Positions 1 through 11,806 of a stretch of 64,000 nt of DNA are shown one piece after another. Origin of the DNA: Flammula alnicola (taxonomy: Eukaryota > Basidiomycota > Agaricomycetes > Agaricales > Strophariaceae); assembly GCA_015499995.1 (NCBI GenBank), contig JADNRV010000061.1, forward strand, positions 229,126 to 293,125. Reading direction: 5' to 3'. Every line of letters starts with the position of its first letter. Within the stretch, counting starts at the first letter, position 1. The notes beneath the pieces were generated by a model, which was not told the DNA's origin, did not search any database, and saw only the letters and a list, made by a program, of their open reading frames with translations. Both the position numbers and the translations under genes were made by a program.

Positions 1-1565
1 GAGTTTGACCGACTGAGTCTTGAGTCTTGGCCGAAGCTTGGAAGGGGGACTTGGCAATTGGAACCCTTGTTCGAGTCGCGGACGTGGTGGGGCCTTGGAA
101 ACCCCCTGGGCTAACCTTCAACCCGATTGTGATCAGAATCCGACCGTAATCCGACCGTTACGACAGTCAGTTCGGCCGTATGGAATAGTCAGTATTCATT
201 TGTAGTTAAGCCTAGAGCGTCCTAGGGCACGTTCTTTGACATCCTGAAAAGCGCGATTGACAAAAGAATGCGATGACAAGACGTGAGAGTGAGAGCCCGG
301 CGCCCAGAGGTGAGAGTGGAGTTCGAGTCGAAAGAAATCAGCGGACCACTGTGAGAAAGATCTGTATTTTCGCCTGTTTTTGGGCGGTTGTCTGTCTGCG
401 CCGCGGAGTTACAGTCTCTCTTGTTGAACGGCGCTCGGGTCATCTTGATCAAGTACCCTTGAGTGTCTCCACGAGTGAGCCAATTGGTCTGGTGAGCATG
501 CCAGTGGGGCTGGCTTGTTTCTTGTAGGTCAACATTTTTATCTAACTAAGAACCTAAGCACACTCAGGCATGCTTTCCAACTCGAAAGGTACTTAAATAC
601 CACTAAAGTACCAGTAGCTACGGGTGCCATTCAAGGTCCTTCAAGTTGTACGTGTGTCATAGAGCCAGCCAGCATGCCATTTTTGGTTCAACCGACTGAG
701 CGGTATGATTTCAAGGCGTCGAGAACAATTTTCAGCTTTAATAATGATACTTAGAAAGACATACTGAAGGGCAGTTGCGCATCTGGTTTATATACTGTAC
801 CAGGGAACCCACCAACTCACGACAGCGCCTACGAAGTTGCCTTTCTTTTCACTTGCAGTAGTATGTCTCTTTATCCTCCACGCGAGCTCGGTCGCCCAGT
901 CCAAATGCTGCAGAACCTTGCCCCCTGCTACTTAATCCAAAGGTTTTGGTAAGAGTGGGATCGATAATGAGGCTGGCGAATTTCCCCAGACCACTTCCCC
1001 CAGACTCAATCATTCGGCGCAGCCCAATAGAAATTGCAGCACAGCCAACTGGCAACCAGCATGCAGATCTTTAAGTGTAACCGTAGGTATTCATGTTGAA
1101 CTTTTGACTACTTACAAGCTGATTGGTATTTTGGTACAGCGCCTCTGTCTTGAATCTGGGTTCGGCGCTAATTTAAACACCTATCGCGTTCGCCAAAAGC
1201 CCGCCAGAATTGCGTATAAGTTGATCGATTCATCCAAATTTCACTCTATACTTACTGGTAACAGGCCCGTTGGATTTCGTTGCTACAACTCGCAGATTTT
1301 TGGGCAGCTTGGAATTTAAGTATGCCAGTTAGAAAGTGGGTTCTCTGGCCGAATACCATTCTGGAACGTAGTTGCTTCTACGGCGCGAACGATGCTTGCG
1401 CCGGTTAGACAAAACACCCTGAATGAAGAATGACAGGACCCGGGGGGGTAGTTACGCGCGTGGACTGGATCTAGATAGAGATACATGTACTCTGCATTTT
1501 ATTGGGTATCAAAATGCTATCCATATGTTTCTTCTCCCCCTCGTTTCTTAAGTGAAACAATGCTC
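1..1565. other. intergenic, no gene seen
   Basis: Only short overlapping reading frames without signal peptide, known motif or plausible splice pattern are present. I see no array member, TATA pair or repeat family here. Confidence 0.5.
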
Positions 1566-2008
1566 TCAGAGGGCGCAGACTTCGTCTGGGCCGAGCAATC
1601 GGCAGCTGTGAAGACCATGAATTAGAGCTCCGTTTATGATGCGACGAAGATATAGTCATACATTCCGCCGTCACTGGTGATTGGGCCACAGCAAGTCCAG
1701 CCTGTAGGGCCTGCCACAAACGGTCAAAATCAAACTTGAGTAGGATGCTAGGTCAGACTCACAGGTATCCTATTGTGGATCACGGTAATTTTGTATACTG
1801 AGCTATGCTCAGGAAGAAGGGCTAAAGACTTACGACTCCATTTGCGCCTGATAAATAAGAATATAAACGTCAATATAGTTTTAGGTATACAAGAGAGGAT
1901 CAACATACAGCGTGGAACAGTGGTAGAACTCTGAGGACTGGGAACAGCAGAGACTTGTGCTGCGAGAAGAGCCAAAGATGTGAAGACGAGCGACTTAATA
2001 CCGAACAT
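1566..2008 (-). CDS. small secreted six-cysteine protein, array member 1 (inverted)
   Basis: Five exons (2008-1909, 1847-1834, 1769-1763, 1710-1662, 1605-1566) give a 69-residue protein; lengths sum to a multiple of three. Residues 1-22 form a signal peptide (start MFGIKSLVF, end VSA), followed by PSPQ. The mature part has six cysteines spaced C-x6-C-x5-CC-x9-C-x8-C, with the family motif CPTGWTCC. The internal start at 2008 is preferred over the upstream ATG at 2092 because it begins the signal peptide. Its micro-exon is 7 nt rather than the 10 nt seen in the other copies, still in phase. It is the only member on the minus strand and is separated from the others by the kinesin gene. Function unknown; a cystine-knot fold is inferred only from cysteine spacing. 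Confidence 0.8.
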
Positions 2009-2724
2009 TGTGAGGGAGAGATGTTTCTGATGAGACCCCTCCATAACCTCCCAGCTTTTATAGTCGCGACGACGAGAAGAATCGTATCCCACTTATATCC
2101 CCGAATGTTCATACCCGATGATCCGTCGGACCTAAAGGTTATCGGGTGGATCAAGTAATCGTGGGGAGGCACTTAGACCGCTGGATTGACGCAGAAGTGT
2201 CCACATGCAGCACCTGCGGTTGAACCGTAGCGTCGCATAAGCAGTGAAAAGCTTGGAACTTGGCATTAGAATGCTCGTGTGGTCCAATGTCCTAGACTAT
2301 TGCATTCTTCAAGCTCCTAAGCGGATAGATCTCGACTTCTATATGAGACTTGGATGTGGAGGCCGGGTGACCCTAACTTTAAGCAGTTCCCATGCCACTA
2401 TTCAGCCAAGATATCTGATAAAACTGGTAAGAATCGCTTGTTTGGAACTTTGATGAGAAAACTTGGAGCGCACCTTGTTCAAGAATAAGCTATGTAGAGC
2501 ACCTGAAGCAAGCCCTTTGACTTACTAGCCGCGTAGGCCAGGAGATTCTTGGGAGATTCTAATTGGCAGTGATTCATGGAAAAGATGATAGAGGGTTACG
2601 TAAGGCAACATTGGTCGAACACCATCACGTGACCATCGCGTCGGATTCAACACCGCCAATTTCAACATCGAAGGGAAATCCCAACCTTGAACATCGACGA
2701 CGACGACAAGATAAACATCACCTG

Positions 2725-5246
2725 ATGTCAAGACTACCTCGTCTGCGGAGCTCGTCTCCGGATAGGGTTCACTTGGGTAGCGACGCAGGCCCATCCTTGC
2801 CCTCGAGAGTGCCCGCCAACAGCCTCAAACGAAAAGCGATTATGGAAGAGGATGAAGAAGCTTTGGACCAGCCCAGGAAGCTACCAGCTGTGGGAGCTAG
2901 TCGACCCAATAGACCCCTTCAGCCATCTCGTACAGCTACCAACTTGAGCTCATCCCGCGGTGCAGCCATGCCGAAGCCACTTACGAGACCTCGAGCACCA
3001 ACCTTGACCAAATCTGCCAGGGGGACGAGTGCTCCACCTGTGACCTTAAAGCCACCCTCGAAGCCCTCTACTGCTTCCCGAACGACAGCCGGGAGAGTCG
3101 CATCCGGTTCTGGTCCGGTGAGGCCGACAGCCAGTGGTCGGAGCTCGGACGACAAACGATTCAACGAACTCCAAACTCAACTTACATCCATCGAAGCTGC
3201 CCGAGCAGCCGATGCCGCACGCCTTGCCTCAGATATGGAGGCTGAACGGAATAAGGTCGCCGAACTTCAGGCCAACCACCTTGCCCTCTCAAGAGAGCTT
3301 GCAACCGCGAAATCACAGGAACTCAACCAGCGCCGTGAGCTCGTCCATGCCTCGGACGAGATTGAAAACCTCAAGAAGAGGCATAACAGAGAGATCATGG
3401 ATCTCGAGATGGACGTCAAGAAACGGGATCGCGAAATTCGCGAGGTCAGCGAAGACCTACGGGTTTGTAGGAGTGACCTCGAGAGAGAAAGGCAAACCGT
3501 CTCGGCTCTGAAGAATACTATCTCACATCAATCCACCACCCACCTTTCCCTTACGACACAAAACCATGCCCTCGAAGCCCAGTCTGTGGCACTACAGTCC
3601 CAAATCGACGTTTATGCACGGACTGTGTCCGATCTCACCCTCCAACTGGAGTCGGCTCAGAAGCAGGTGGAGGACTCGAAGAAGGAAGCCATGGAGAGCG
3701 AGCTCGTGCGGCGAAAACTCCATAACATGGTCCAAGAGCTGAAGGGAAACATCCGAGTGTTCTGTCGTGTTCGCCCGGTTTTGCCATCCGACCTCGTCAC
3801 CTATTCGGCCTCTCTATCGTCGTCAGGATCATCGTCAAGTGGCTCTGAAGGCGGTAGTGTCGATTTCAAGAAGGCCGGGGAAGAACTCCAGGCAAATATG
3901 ATATATCCTGATACTCGCGACCACAAAGAAATCGTGGTTGCTTCTTCATCGTCAAGTGCCACCGGACAAGAGAGAAAGGAAGTCTACAACTTCGAATTCG
4001 ATCGCGTAAGCTGCTTGCTTTACACCTCGACTCTTTATTTATGCTCATTTCTGGATATAGGTCTTTGAACCGGAATGCAGTCAAGCCGAGGTATTTGAAG
4101 AAATATCACAACTCGCCCAGAGCTGTACAGACGGTTATAACGTATGTATTTTTGCTTATGGACAAACGGGCTCTGGAAAGTCGTTCACGATGGAAGGTGG
4201 CGCTGTACGTACATCTCTTTCCTTTGAGCTGTTCAATGCTGACGGGAGTTCTCCCCAAAGTCGGATGTCTCTGCGGGCATGATACCCCGAGCTGTAGAAC
4301 AGGTGTTCCGCGTTGCTGCTGAGATGAAGAGCAAAGGCTGGGAATATAAGATGGAAGGGCAATTCCTTGAAATTGTACGTCTAATTACCATCACAATTTG
4401 CCTGATCATGCCTCTAATTGCGTTTCACAGTACAACGAAACCATCAACGACCTTCTCGGCAAAGGCGAGTTCGACAAGAAGAAACACGAAATCAAACACG
4501 ATCCCAAAACTGGAAGCACACGGGTCACGGACGTCGAAATCGTTAAGCTCACATCGCCCTCCCAAGTGCGCTCCCTTCTCGCCATCGCCCAGTCTCGCCG
4601 AAGTGTGGCAGCCACTATGATGAACGAGCGCTCATCTCGCTCCCATTCCGTCTTCACCTTGCGCATCAGTGGTGTCAATGTTGGCATAGAGGGCTGTGCG
4701 GGTACGGGCGAGAGGTGCGAAGGCAGCCTGAATCTCGTCGACCTCGCGGGGAGTGAGAGGCTTAATGTCAGCTTCGCGAACGGAGCGGACAAGGAGAGGG
4801 TTAAGGAGACCCAGAGTATCAACAAGAGCTTAAGTGCTCTGGGCGATGTGATCGCTGCGCTCGGAGAGAAAGGGGAAAAGGGAGGTGACAAACATATTCC
4901 GTACCGAAACTCGAAAGTGAGTTGCTAGTTCCCTTTTTTTTCCGTTGAAGCTGGTCTCTCATGATCATTGCTAGCTTACATATCTGTTACAAAACTCGCT
5001 CAGCGGTAATTCGAAGACCCTGGTAAGTCGTCATTGGATTTCATGTTGGTATTTACTGACAGGTGTCCGTCTTAGATGGTCCTCAACCTATCACCACTCG
5101 CCGCTCATCTGCAGGAATCTCTGACATCCCTGAGGTTTGCCACGAAGGTATGACTACAATATATTTCTATAAACCTTTTGCTGACTTGGGCTTAGGTCAA
5201 CAATACGACGATTGGTACCGCGAAGAAGCAGACTCGGACCTCATGA
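2725..5246 (+). CDS. kinesin-14 (Kar3/KlpA-type, C-terminal motor)
   Basis: Seven exons (2725-4005, 4061-4204, 4261-4374, 4431-4916, 4975-5022, 5076-5147, 5196-5246), all joined in phase 0, give 731 residues. The order is a basic Ser/Pro-rich tail (about 1-150), a long coiled coil (about 150-330), the kinesin-14 neck ([13 protein letters not shown]) and a C-terminal motor domain. The motor shows the P-loop GQTGSGKS, switch I NERSSRSH and switch II DLAGSE. Minus-end-directed kinesin-14s act in spindle assembly and nuclear fusion in fungi. The ATG at 2725 is the first in-frame ATG before the tail. The motor ends soon after the RFATKV-type helix, as expected for a C-terminal motor. The gene lies inside the secreted-peptide array without relation to it. 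Confidence 0.95.
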
Positions 5247-5861
5247 TATATGAATATAATTCATCGGGGTTGGAAATCACTCGCATGTACTCTTTAGCTG
5301 AACTCTTTCTCGAACCACACCGCGCTTACTTCTTGCGAGACCTTACATTTTTTTATGTTTTACGTTTTTATTTGAATGCGATGAATTTACCCATGCCACT
5401 ATCGAGGGATCTGCACTGTTGATCCCACTGACTTGAATTAATCCAGAACTGAAACCAACCAACACCTTGGGTCAGAAAGTCCATTGTACGTGATGGAGAT
5501 GCGGCAGTTTAAGCAGCGGTGAAGGTGAGAATTTGTTGCTTCTTGTTGGTACCAAATGCGCTCATTTCTATTTATAGCATCGTACCCAATCCATGTTTAC
5601 TGCCATCATTGTTCTTCGTGACATGGACAGAACGGGAGAGAACGAGCCTACTGTTGAAGCGAAATTGAAATTCGGAAACGCGTTGACAGGGATCGACGTG
5701 CCCGTTGTCAATTGTCTGAGTATGGAGTGGGGCCTTTCCAGGTCAATTCAAAGGTACATTACACATAGATTCCGAACTTGTGCATAAGTATCAGATGTAG
5801 CATCGCCAGACCCCAGATTCCAGCCCAAGCTCTCTGAATCGTCTACCTCAGCCTACCACAG
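5247..5861. promoter_or_regulatory. upstream region of array member 2
   Basis: No gene. The block around 5715-5750 (GAGTATGGAGTGGGGCCT) recurs almost unchanged upstream of member 4 (about 7522-7545), so promoter segments were duplicated along with the coding parts. A degenerate TATA pair is visible around 5765-5793. Confidence 0.45.
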
Positions 5862-6323
5862 ATGAAGTTCTCTATCATCACCGTTTCTGCCTCCCTTGCA
5901 TTCTGCTCCCAGGCCTTTGCGATGCCGAGCCCGCAGTCTGACCCCGCGACGAAGATCTGTATGTGAATTTGATTTTGTCCTGAAAGAGGCTACGATGCTG
6001 AAGATTTATATACAGGCACAGTCGATGGGGTACATCTCTAAACTATTTTTATATCATAAAGGGCTGATGGAATTAACTGACGAATCTCTCGTTGCCTTCA
6101 GCTTATACCATGTGAGTGAATCATTTGGCTCTTCAAGGCTGGGCGAGTATTGACGCATGCCATGAATAGGCCCCCCCAGGAATCACTGCTGCCCAAAATA
6201 CACGACTGGTGATATCGGATAGTAAGCGTTCCCTTTTTTTTGGCCATTTGAAAGCTTTGATATTGACAACAACAAAGTTGCTTGTTCCTGGGAGCGATGT
6301 GCATTGCCCCTACCCCAATTTGA
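5862..6323 (+). CDS. small secreted six-cysteine protein, array member 2
   Basis: Exons 5862-5958, 6016-6029, 6102-6111, 6170-6221 and 6278-6323 give 72 residues. The signal peptide begins MKFSIITVSA and ends SQAFA, followed by MPSPQ. Cysteines follow C-x7-C-x5-CC-x10-C-x6-C. The motif between Cys2 and the CC pair is PPRNH, so the usual glycine and aromatic residue are missing here. The third exon is the 10-nt micro-exon. The last exon could be read in another frame if the acceptor shifted by one base; the frame chosen keeps Cys6. Neighbours on both sides are paralogues. Secreted; function unknown. Confidence 0.8.
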
Positions 6324-6614
6324 GTCAAGCCTGAGGAACGCAAGTCTATTCATTGAATGGCAAAGATAATAGTCTCTGATTCGTGTAGAAGATACGTATA
6401 TGTCTGTTGTAAAGCTCAAACGCCTGCTTTACTTCTGTTCATTATGTTGTATCAAGCTCGATCGACTCAATTTAATTCTTCCAATTATAGAATGGTCATT
6501 ATTCTTTATTATTCTCCACGACAATAAGAAAATCAAGTCCAATTGAAGGGAGAATGTCTGGGTAAATTAAATTGCAGTTCGATGGTCCTAGCCTCAAACG
6601 TTCGTTGGGTTGCC

Positions 6615-6650
6615 GTATTTATACGCCGGGGAACAAAATGCATAAATATC
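6615..6650 (+). promoter_or_regulatory. paired TATA boxes of member 3
   Basis: GTATTTATAC at 6615 and GCATAAATATC at 6640, about 60-90 bp before the ATG at 6704. The pair recurs with nearly constant spacing at most other members. Confidence 0.6.
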
Positions 6651-6703
6651 GCGAAGCGAGGATCGCTAGAGCCCAGATTTTAATTGGTCTACTCCCGCTC
6701 ATC

Positions 6704-7179
6704 ATGAAGTTTTCTATCATCGCTTTTACTGCCTCTCTCGTGTTCTCGCAGACCTTGGCGTCAGCGCCCGTGCCGCCTGTGCCAACGAATCGCTGTACGC
6801 GACCTTTATTTTACTCTGAAGTTAGTTAAAATGCTACTGATAAATGTTCTACAGGCACTGTCGACTCTAGCGTAAGTCTATAGAGATCCCATGCCACATG
6901 CTTCATTGAATTAAGACAAACTTATATCTCGTTTGCATTCAGGCTTTGCCGTGTAAGAATATCATTTCACTCTTTAGGAAGTTAGAGGCCATCACTGACC
7001 AGTGTCACCGACAGGCCCCGTTGGTTATCACTGCTGTCCACCAGTACCACAGCCGACTCCTGTCGTAGGAGCTCTCGGATTGTAAGTCGTTTTCCGCCAT
7101 CGCAATTTAGCCTTGACATTGAAAGGAAAAAAGTTGCTTGTTTAACGGCGCCGGCTGCCCCATCCCTCTGAATCCCTGA
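6704..7179 (+). CDS. small secreted six-cysteine protein, array member 3
   Basis: Exons 6704-6794, 6855-6871, 6943-6952, 7015-7081 and 7134-7179 give 76 residues. The signal peptide begins MKFSIIAFTASLVF and ends around LASA. Cysteines follow C-x8-C-x5-CC-x15-C-x6-C, with CPVGYHCC at the centre. The loop after the CC pair is the longest in the family and Pro/Val-rich. Together with members 4 and 5 it forms a sub-group with a longer first loop, GYH before the CC pair, and a last segment of the type C-L-[FI]-N-G-A-x-C-P. All exon phases match the siblings. Role unknown; an apoplastic or cell-wall peptide is only a guess. Confidence 0.85.
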
Positions 7180-7560
7180 GTTGCACCAGAGGACGGAAGT
7201 GCCGTACTGGATGATGTGAAGGATCGCCTTTAACTTGTCGGTTGAATAAATGCGCATGTCAGTATGTAATTCCCAAAGCCGTCGTCGAGCTGGTTTGACC
7301 AGTTCAGCCTGTGTGTCAAATTTCTGAGTCGGACATCTCCTCGACTCTTCCTCTGTCGGACCAATCTCGATGAATCAAATCAGGTCATAAGACAAGTTCC
7401 TAAAGCATCTACTATATACCACGTTCCCTGCCATTCTTCAAGTTCGCAACAACGGATGAAATGGCTCCACTTAATTAAAGGGAAACTGAGATTTGGGAAA
7501 ATACCAATTGACATTTCGCTGAGTATCGAGTGGGGCCTGCCAGGTTCGTCCACTGGTCGT

Positions 7561-7591
7561 TATTTATAGATCCCGACCAAGTGCATAAATA
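7561..7591 (+). promoter_or_regulatory. paired TATA boxes of member 4
   Basis: TATTTATA at 7561-7568 and CATAAATA at 7584-7591, 23 bp apart, 75-105 bp before the ATG at 7666. The sequence is close to the pair of member 5 at 22242-22272. Confidence 0.6.
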
Positions 7592-7665
7592 TCGGATGAA
7601 ATCCCTTCAGACTGCAGAAACGGTCGCTGAAGCTTCTAATATCATTCGCTATAACTCTCATAGCC

Positions 7666-7762
7666 ATGAATTTCTCTATCGCTCCCTTTGCTGCCTCTCT
7701 TGCGTTCATCTCGCAGGCCTTTGCGACACCCAATCCTCAGTCACAACCTCCGACTTCTCATC
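7666..7762 (+). CDS. array member 4, exon 1 (gene split by the KDZ element)
   Basis: A 97-nt first exon encodes a signal peptide (start MNFSIAPFAASLAF, end SQAFA) and TPNPQ, and ends in phase 1 before a GTACG donor, exactly as in the siblings. Intron 1 begins at 7763 but is interrupted at 7824/7825 by a 13.9-kb transposon. The other four exons lie at 21731-22022. The exon itself has no frameshift or stop. Whether any mature transcript forms through a 14-kb intron carrying other genes is doubtful; a short transcript ending within the element is more likely. Confidence 0.8.
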
Positions 7763-7817
7763 GTACGAGAAGCTGATTTTGCTCCTAAGGAGAGTATGAG
7801 TCTGATATATTGTATAT

Positions 7818-7824
7818 ACTCTAG
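7818..7824 (+). repeat. target-site duplication, left copy
   Basis: ACTCTAG lies directly before the left end of the KDZ element and is repeated at 21724-21730 directly after its right end. In the undisturbed gene it would be the end of intron 1 (CTAG acceptor). KDZ elements are usually reported with 8-bp duplications; seven bases match here. Confidence 0.75.
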
Positions 7825-7834
7825 AAGAATCTCC

Positions 7835-7883
7835 ATCGATTTTGATCAAACCTCGGGCCATGTCTACACTCGTTGAGATAATC
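7835..7883 (+). repeat. left terminal inverted repeat of the KDZ element
   Basis: Aligned with the reverse complement of 21665-21712 it shows long matching blocks (CCATGTCTACACTCG, TGAGAT, ATCC) with scattered mismatches and a single 1-base gap. Similarity fades towards the outermost 10 bases. Confidence 0.75.
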
Positions 7884-7990
7884 CAAACCTTGAGATCCAA
7901 AGATATGCAGGTAACCTTCTAGGCATAGTTAAGACGTTATTCAAGTAAGCAACATTTAGATAAACCAAACGGGGGGATGAACTAGATTTA

Positions 7991-8009
7991 CTCGTTTAAA
8001 CTAAACGAG
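7991..8009. repeat. subterminal palindrome
   Basis: CTCGTTTA and TAAACGAG are separated by three bases. A TCGTTTAAAC core recurs near the right end at about 21574. It may be a transposase-binding site. Confidence 0.4.
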
Positions 8010-8010
8010 G

Positions 8011-8078
8011 GTCGATATTTTAAACAAGTCAATATTTTAAACAAGTCAATATTTTAAACAAGTCGATATTTTAAACGA
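8011..8078 (+). repeat. four tandem 17-bp subterminal repeats
   Basis: The unit GTCGATATTTTAAACAA (or GTCAAT variant) starts at 8011, 8028, 8045 and 8062. Such subterminal arrays often bind transposase. The right end has its own doubled units at 21533-21570 and 21629-21660, of different sequence. Confidence 0.7.
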
Positions 8079-8192
8079 GCAAGATAATCAGAGAGGACGA
8101 TCAAGTGACTATGAATGGGAAGGGAAAAGAATATTTAAAATAAACAAGATAATCGGAGAGGATGATTGAGTGAGTATGGACGGGAGGGGAAG
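8079..8192 (+). repeat. direct repeat of about 45 bp, two copies
   Basis: AAGATAATC[AG]GAGAGGA followed by GATCAAGTGACTATGAA-like sequence at about 8080-8130 recurs diverged at about 8146-8192. It belongs to the subterminal region of the element. Confidence 0.55.
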
Positions 8193-8266
8193 CATACATC
8201 ATAAATGAAAGTGACCGTTTAAATTAAATGATATGAATAGACTAAACTGACCTAAAGATTAAGGAT

Positions 8267-10480
8267 CTAGCCTAAGATCGGTTTGCCATTGAGGTCGACG
8301 TAGAAAGGCTGGCCCTTCTTGTCCAACATAGGTTCACCGGCTTCATCGACATAGATGGGGTTTCCGAGTTCATTGATAGGTTTACCATCCTTGTCCTCAT
8401 AGTACCACCATGACTTCTTGTTCTTGCTCTTCTTCCTGCTTCGTCCTATTTCCTGGGTTTTGGTGTCTGGTGCCTTGCGCTTGAGACCATTCCGCACGCG
8501 AGTTGTTCGAGATGATACGCTCGGAGCGGGGTGGACTTCTTCTTGTGTAAGTGATGGGTCGGAGGCGGACAGAACGGAATGGGAAGGATCATTAGGAGCC
8601 GGAGCAGCTGCCATTTGTGGCTGAGACACAGGAAGAGAAGCAACACCAACGGACGTTGAAGCAGAGCTGGAAGGAGGAGCAGGAGAAGTGATCGCCGCAC
8701 TTTCAGGATCACCGATGACCACATGACCCACCTCGGCATCAGCAGCAAGCACCGCAATGTCTTTAGCGTTCGTATGACGTCCTCGCTTCTGCCTACCTCC
8801 GGTAGAAGTCGTAACAGATGAGTAAACGGTTGCCGCAGGATGGCCTCTGCTCGATCACTGATCTGGCCCATGATCCGGATCAGTAGACCTTCCCGCAGTT
8901 GTGCGATCCTGGGATGAGGAGTGACAATCTGAGTCGGGGTTGACAGAGACCACTTCGACTTCCGGTGCATTGTGCAAGGGTTCAAATGTGAGAGGGGAGT
9001 TGGAGCGCGAGGTGAGACCAGTGGGCGGAGGATTGGGAGAAGTGGGAAATTGATCTTTGCGATGAAATTGGAACGGATGGGTGTCGATGGTGCTCCTGAA
9101 GTAATCGTATAGCGCATATGTCGTAAGTGGGCTCATTTGCATGAATTCGAGCGGTTTCAATGGCACAGGAAGCGAATGTACTGATATATCAAAGTACTTG
9201 TTAGGATTGTGGGTGATATCATCCCATGGGATAGGAGGAATGGCCAAAATATCGCTGTAACCATAGGAAAGCTCTAAAGTATGATATTGTTAGATCCTGA
9301 CAGGCGTTTAAAAGAGTCGAGTTGGATTTATACATACCCCATAAAGTCAGTAAGTACTCCCAGACCAAGATGGCGACTTGAGCAGGGCTTGCTTCCATGA
9401 CATTGACAAGAGGAAGTAGGGGGATACCGTCCTCACTGAGTGAAAATTTGTAGGTCAAAGGTTTCGGCTTCCCTGAATAAAAGTCAGAATATCGAATGAA
9501 TGAGATAGTATTGAGTAAGAGCTTACGAGGTAGAACAGCATCCGCATGCAAAATCCAAGCATCAGCTTGCGTTCTGTGATCCGCTGGCTTCACGAGAATA
9601 TCTGCATCCTGATATGCATCGTAGCCTGTCCAAAGGGAACCTCCCTTGACCAAGTCGGTGCTGGGGTCGCGAAAAGCCCAAGAAAATGACATGACTGTCG
9701 ATCCGAGCCTCTTACGATTGCACAAATTTTGCAATGCGATCGACATCAAGTCTGCGAAGACTGCTTGATTCCTGCATGCCCAGAATCCCAGTTAATTAAA
9801 TCATCAGAATGAATGATGAAAGCTACTCACGCCTCAACATTGTCTGCCAGGTCCGCAATCTTGGATTCCCACTGCACATGGTCTGCCTTGTCCCACAGTA
9901 TCTTCAGTGCCTTGTTGCGCAATGCCCCGCCAAACAAGTCTGGATTCTCAGCATGAATACGGTCCATCTCGGCCTTGAGATCGTCTTCATTTTCACTGGC
10001 GAACATCTTGCGGGCCGAGAGGTCTCCGAGAAACGTAACAATTCCGCGACGTAGAGTATCGTCTGCAGCTTTGCTGACACGGACGTTCGAAGCGGGAGTA
10101 GAAGTAGAGGGTGAGGATGCAGATGGAGTAGATGTGGCATGTCGTCGAAGGTTGTTGTTGAAGTGGTTAATATAAACACGGCTAATGGCCTGTGTATGTT
10201 TCTGTAAGCACAAAGCCGAAACAATAAATAGCGAAATCAAACTCACATCCTCCCAGTCCTTTATTTCGACCTCAGGTCTGGAGTTGAAGAGCTCCTTGAA
10301 TTGGTCATCTTCCATGAATTTCTTTGCTGTAGTCTCTCTCCATCGAGTAAGTTCCTTTGATCGACCCTTAAAATCAGGGTTATGTTTACGAATATAGGCC
10401 TCATATTCAGGAAACAGAGCTTCGAGGAGAGCTCTTTGTGCCGCTGGAAATTTGGTGGAGGGTTTGTTGGTGTTGGACAT
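8267..10480 (-). CDS. KDZ passenger gene, unknown protein with C-terminal Gly-x-Pro repeats
   Basis: Six exons (10480-10247, 10201-9831, 9771-9527, 9472-9338, 9273-8859, 8792-8267) sum to 642 codons. I do not recognise the family. The N-terminal 80 residues are charged and Trp/Phe-containing (WRETTAKKF, FKELFN), possibly a DNA-binding helical domain. The middle is globular (about 200-430). Then comes a Ser/Pro/Ala-rich linker, a basic patch (SRKKSKNKKSWWYY), and a tail of about four short units of the type D-x-x-G-x-P-[IM]-x-[VL]-[DN] (for example DKKGQPFYVD). Intron 1 is 45 nt and in frame, so it could be retained. The gene is divergent from the other element genes and lies just inside the left subterminal repeats. 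Confidence 0.7.
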
Positions 10481-11806
10481 GTGGAAAATTGGTACGAGAG
10501 GGCTTGAACTGTGAGGGTTTCAAATGCCACAGAGACAAAGTGTGCACACCGGAGTTCAGTGGAGAGTAGGAGGAGGGAGAGGTACGCTTCAAGCGTGTCA
10601 GAGTGCGAAGCAGTATATGTACGAAACCTACGTGTTGTCTCTGTGGCACTGGGCCATGGTCAGTGGCCCATGGATAATGGGAGATGCGCATTGCACACAG
10701 AGTCTCCAAAAATGGATCATGGCCTTCCGCTTTTGACAAAGCGGAGGTGTGGTTGAAAAGCGCATCAAGCCCAGCGCATTTCGCACGCCCGCTTCAAGCT
10801 GTCCAAAATGCTGACTCATTGTTCAAATTTTGGCGTACTCGATATGAATGCGCACGGAAAGCACTCCAGTCAACCAAGGGGGGGCTTTATGTCCATGATT
10901 TCGTTTGCGCACGGAAGCGGAAAGTGGGAAAGCCGCAAGCATTGCCTCGCAAATGCACTGCAAGGTGTCAATTGACACTGCAGTGAACATTTTCGAGGGT
11001 TATCTGCAAAGGAGAGCGCTGAAGGTGGCGGTGGTATTATAGTAATGGACGTTGCAATAGTATATGGAGGAGAGGGTAGAGAGAGGTTGACGACGTCATG
11101 GAGGGAGGTATGGATAGAGACGTAGAGGCAATCATATTCTTCGTAGTGGTGCTGTTTACGATTGGCGCCGTAGTTGCAGTCGTCAACGTCATTGTGTCTG
11201 GGTTTTCTTCCCTTCCTTGCCAAGACAACATCATAACTGCTCAAGAAAGCGGCGTCGGTGGTTACAGGGTGTCTTTGATGGTCGCTGACTGTGCGCATGC
11301 GAAACCTTCGAGTTTTTCATGTCACATTTGTCGGCCGACTTCGCTTGGTGAGGACTTCGCTTGGTGAGGAGTTGAAACAGGCTGGAAAATACAATGGAGG
11401 TCGAGTTCTGGATCAGCTCTGGATTGAAAGCTGGCCATTGGCTAATAACGAAAATGAAAACTATGTCATGTTAAGCTCGGCAAGCCCAGACGGCGTGTTA
11501 GGGGCGCACCTGGTGGCCACCCTCTGAAAGGGACTGTCTTTTGATACTTCTGCCTCATCGCAAGCCCTCCAGACTTGTGAAAAGACCACATCCCTCTTTG
11601 GAGGGGACCAGCGAGCAGCATCGGTGGTGGCGGTTGCTCGCCACGTAGAGATGTTGATTGACTGTAAAAAGTTGAGAAAAGTGGCACTCAATCATTGTAG
11701 ATATATCGAATGAAATCTTACTTACCTTTATGTAAGTTGCATTTTTTGGGCTGCAGAGCGCGACGACATACAGTTGGTGGAAAGAGACTTAGAGAGATAA
11801 TCGGTG
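10481..11806. other. non-coding spacer inside the KDZ element, palindrome-rich
   Basis: No convincing gene. Several small inverted repeats are present. The block GCCACAGAGACAA (about 10524) faces TTGTCTCTGTGGC (about 10634). A near palindrome is centred on GTGTCAATTGACAC (10967-10980). GCGCACGGAA occurs twice (about 10852 and 10907). Confidence 0.45.

Noticed and set aside
2563..2724. Extended N-terminus of the kinesin from a non-ATG codon
   Set aside because: The upstream frame starts at TTG and contains no family sequence; the ATG at 2725 is the natural start.
10870..11367. Open frames on both strands with hydrophobic stretches
   Set aside because: They overlap each other, lack a splice pattern and sit in a palindrome-rich spacer.
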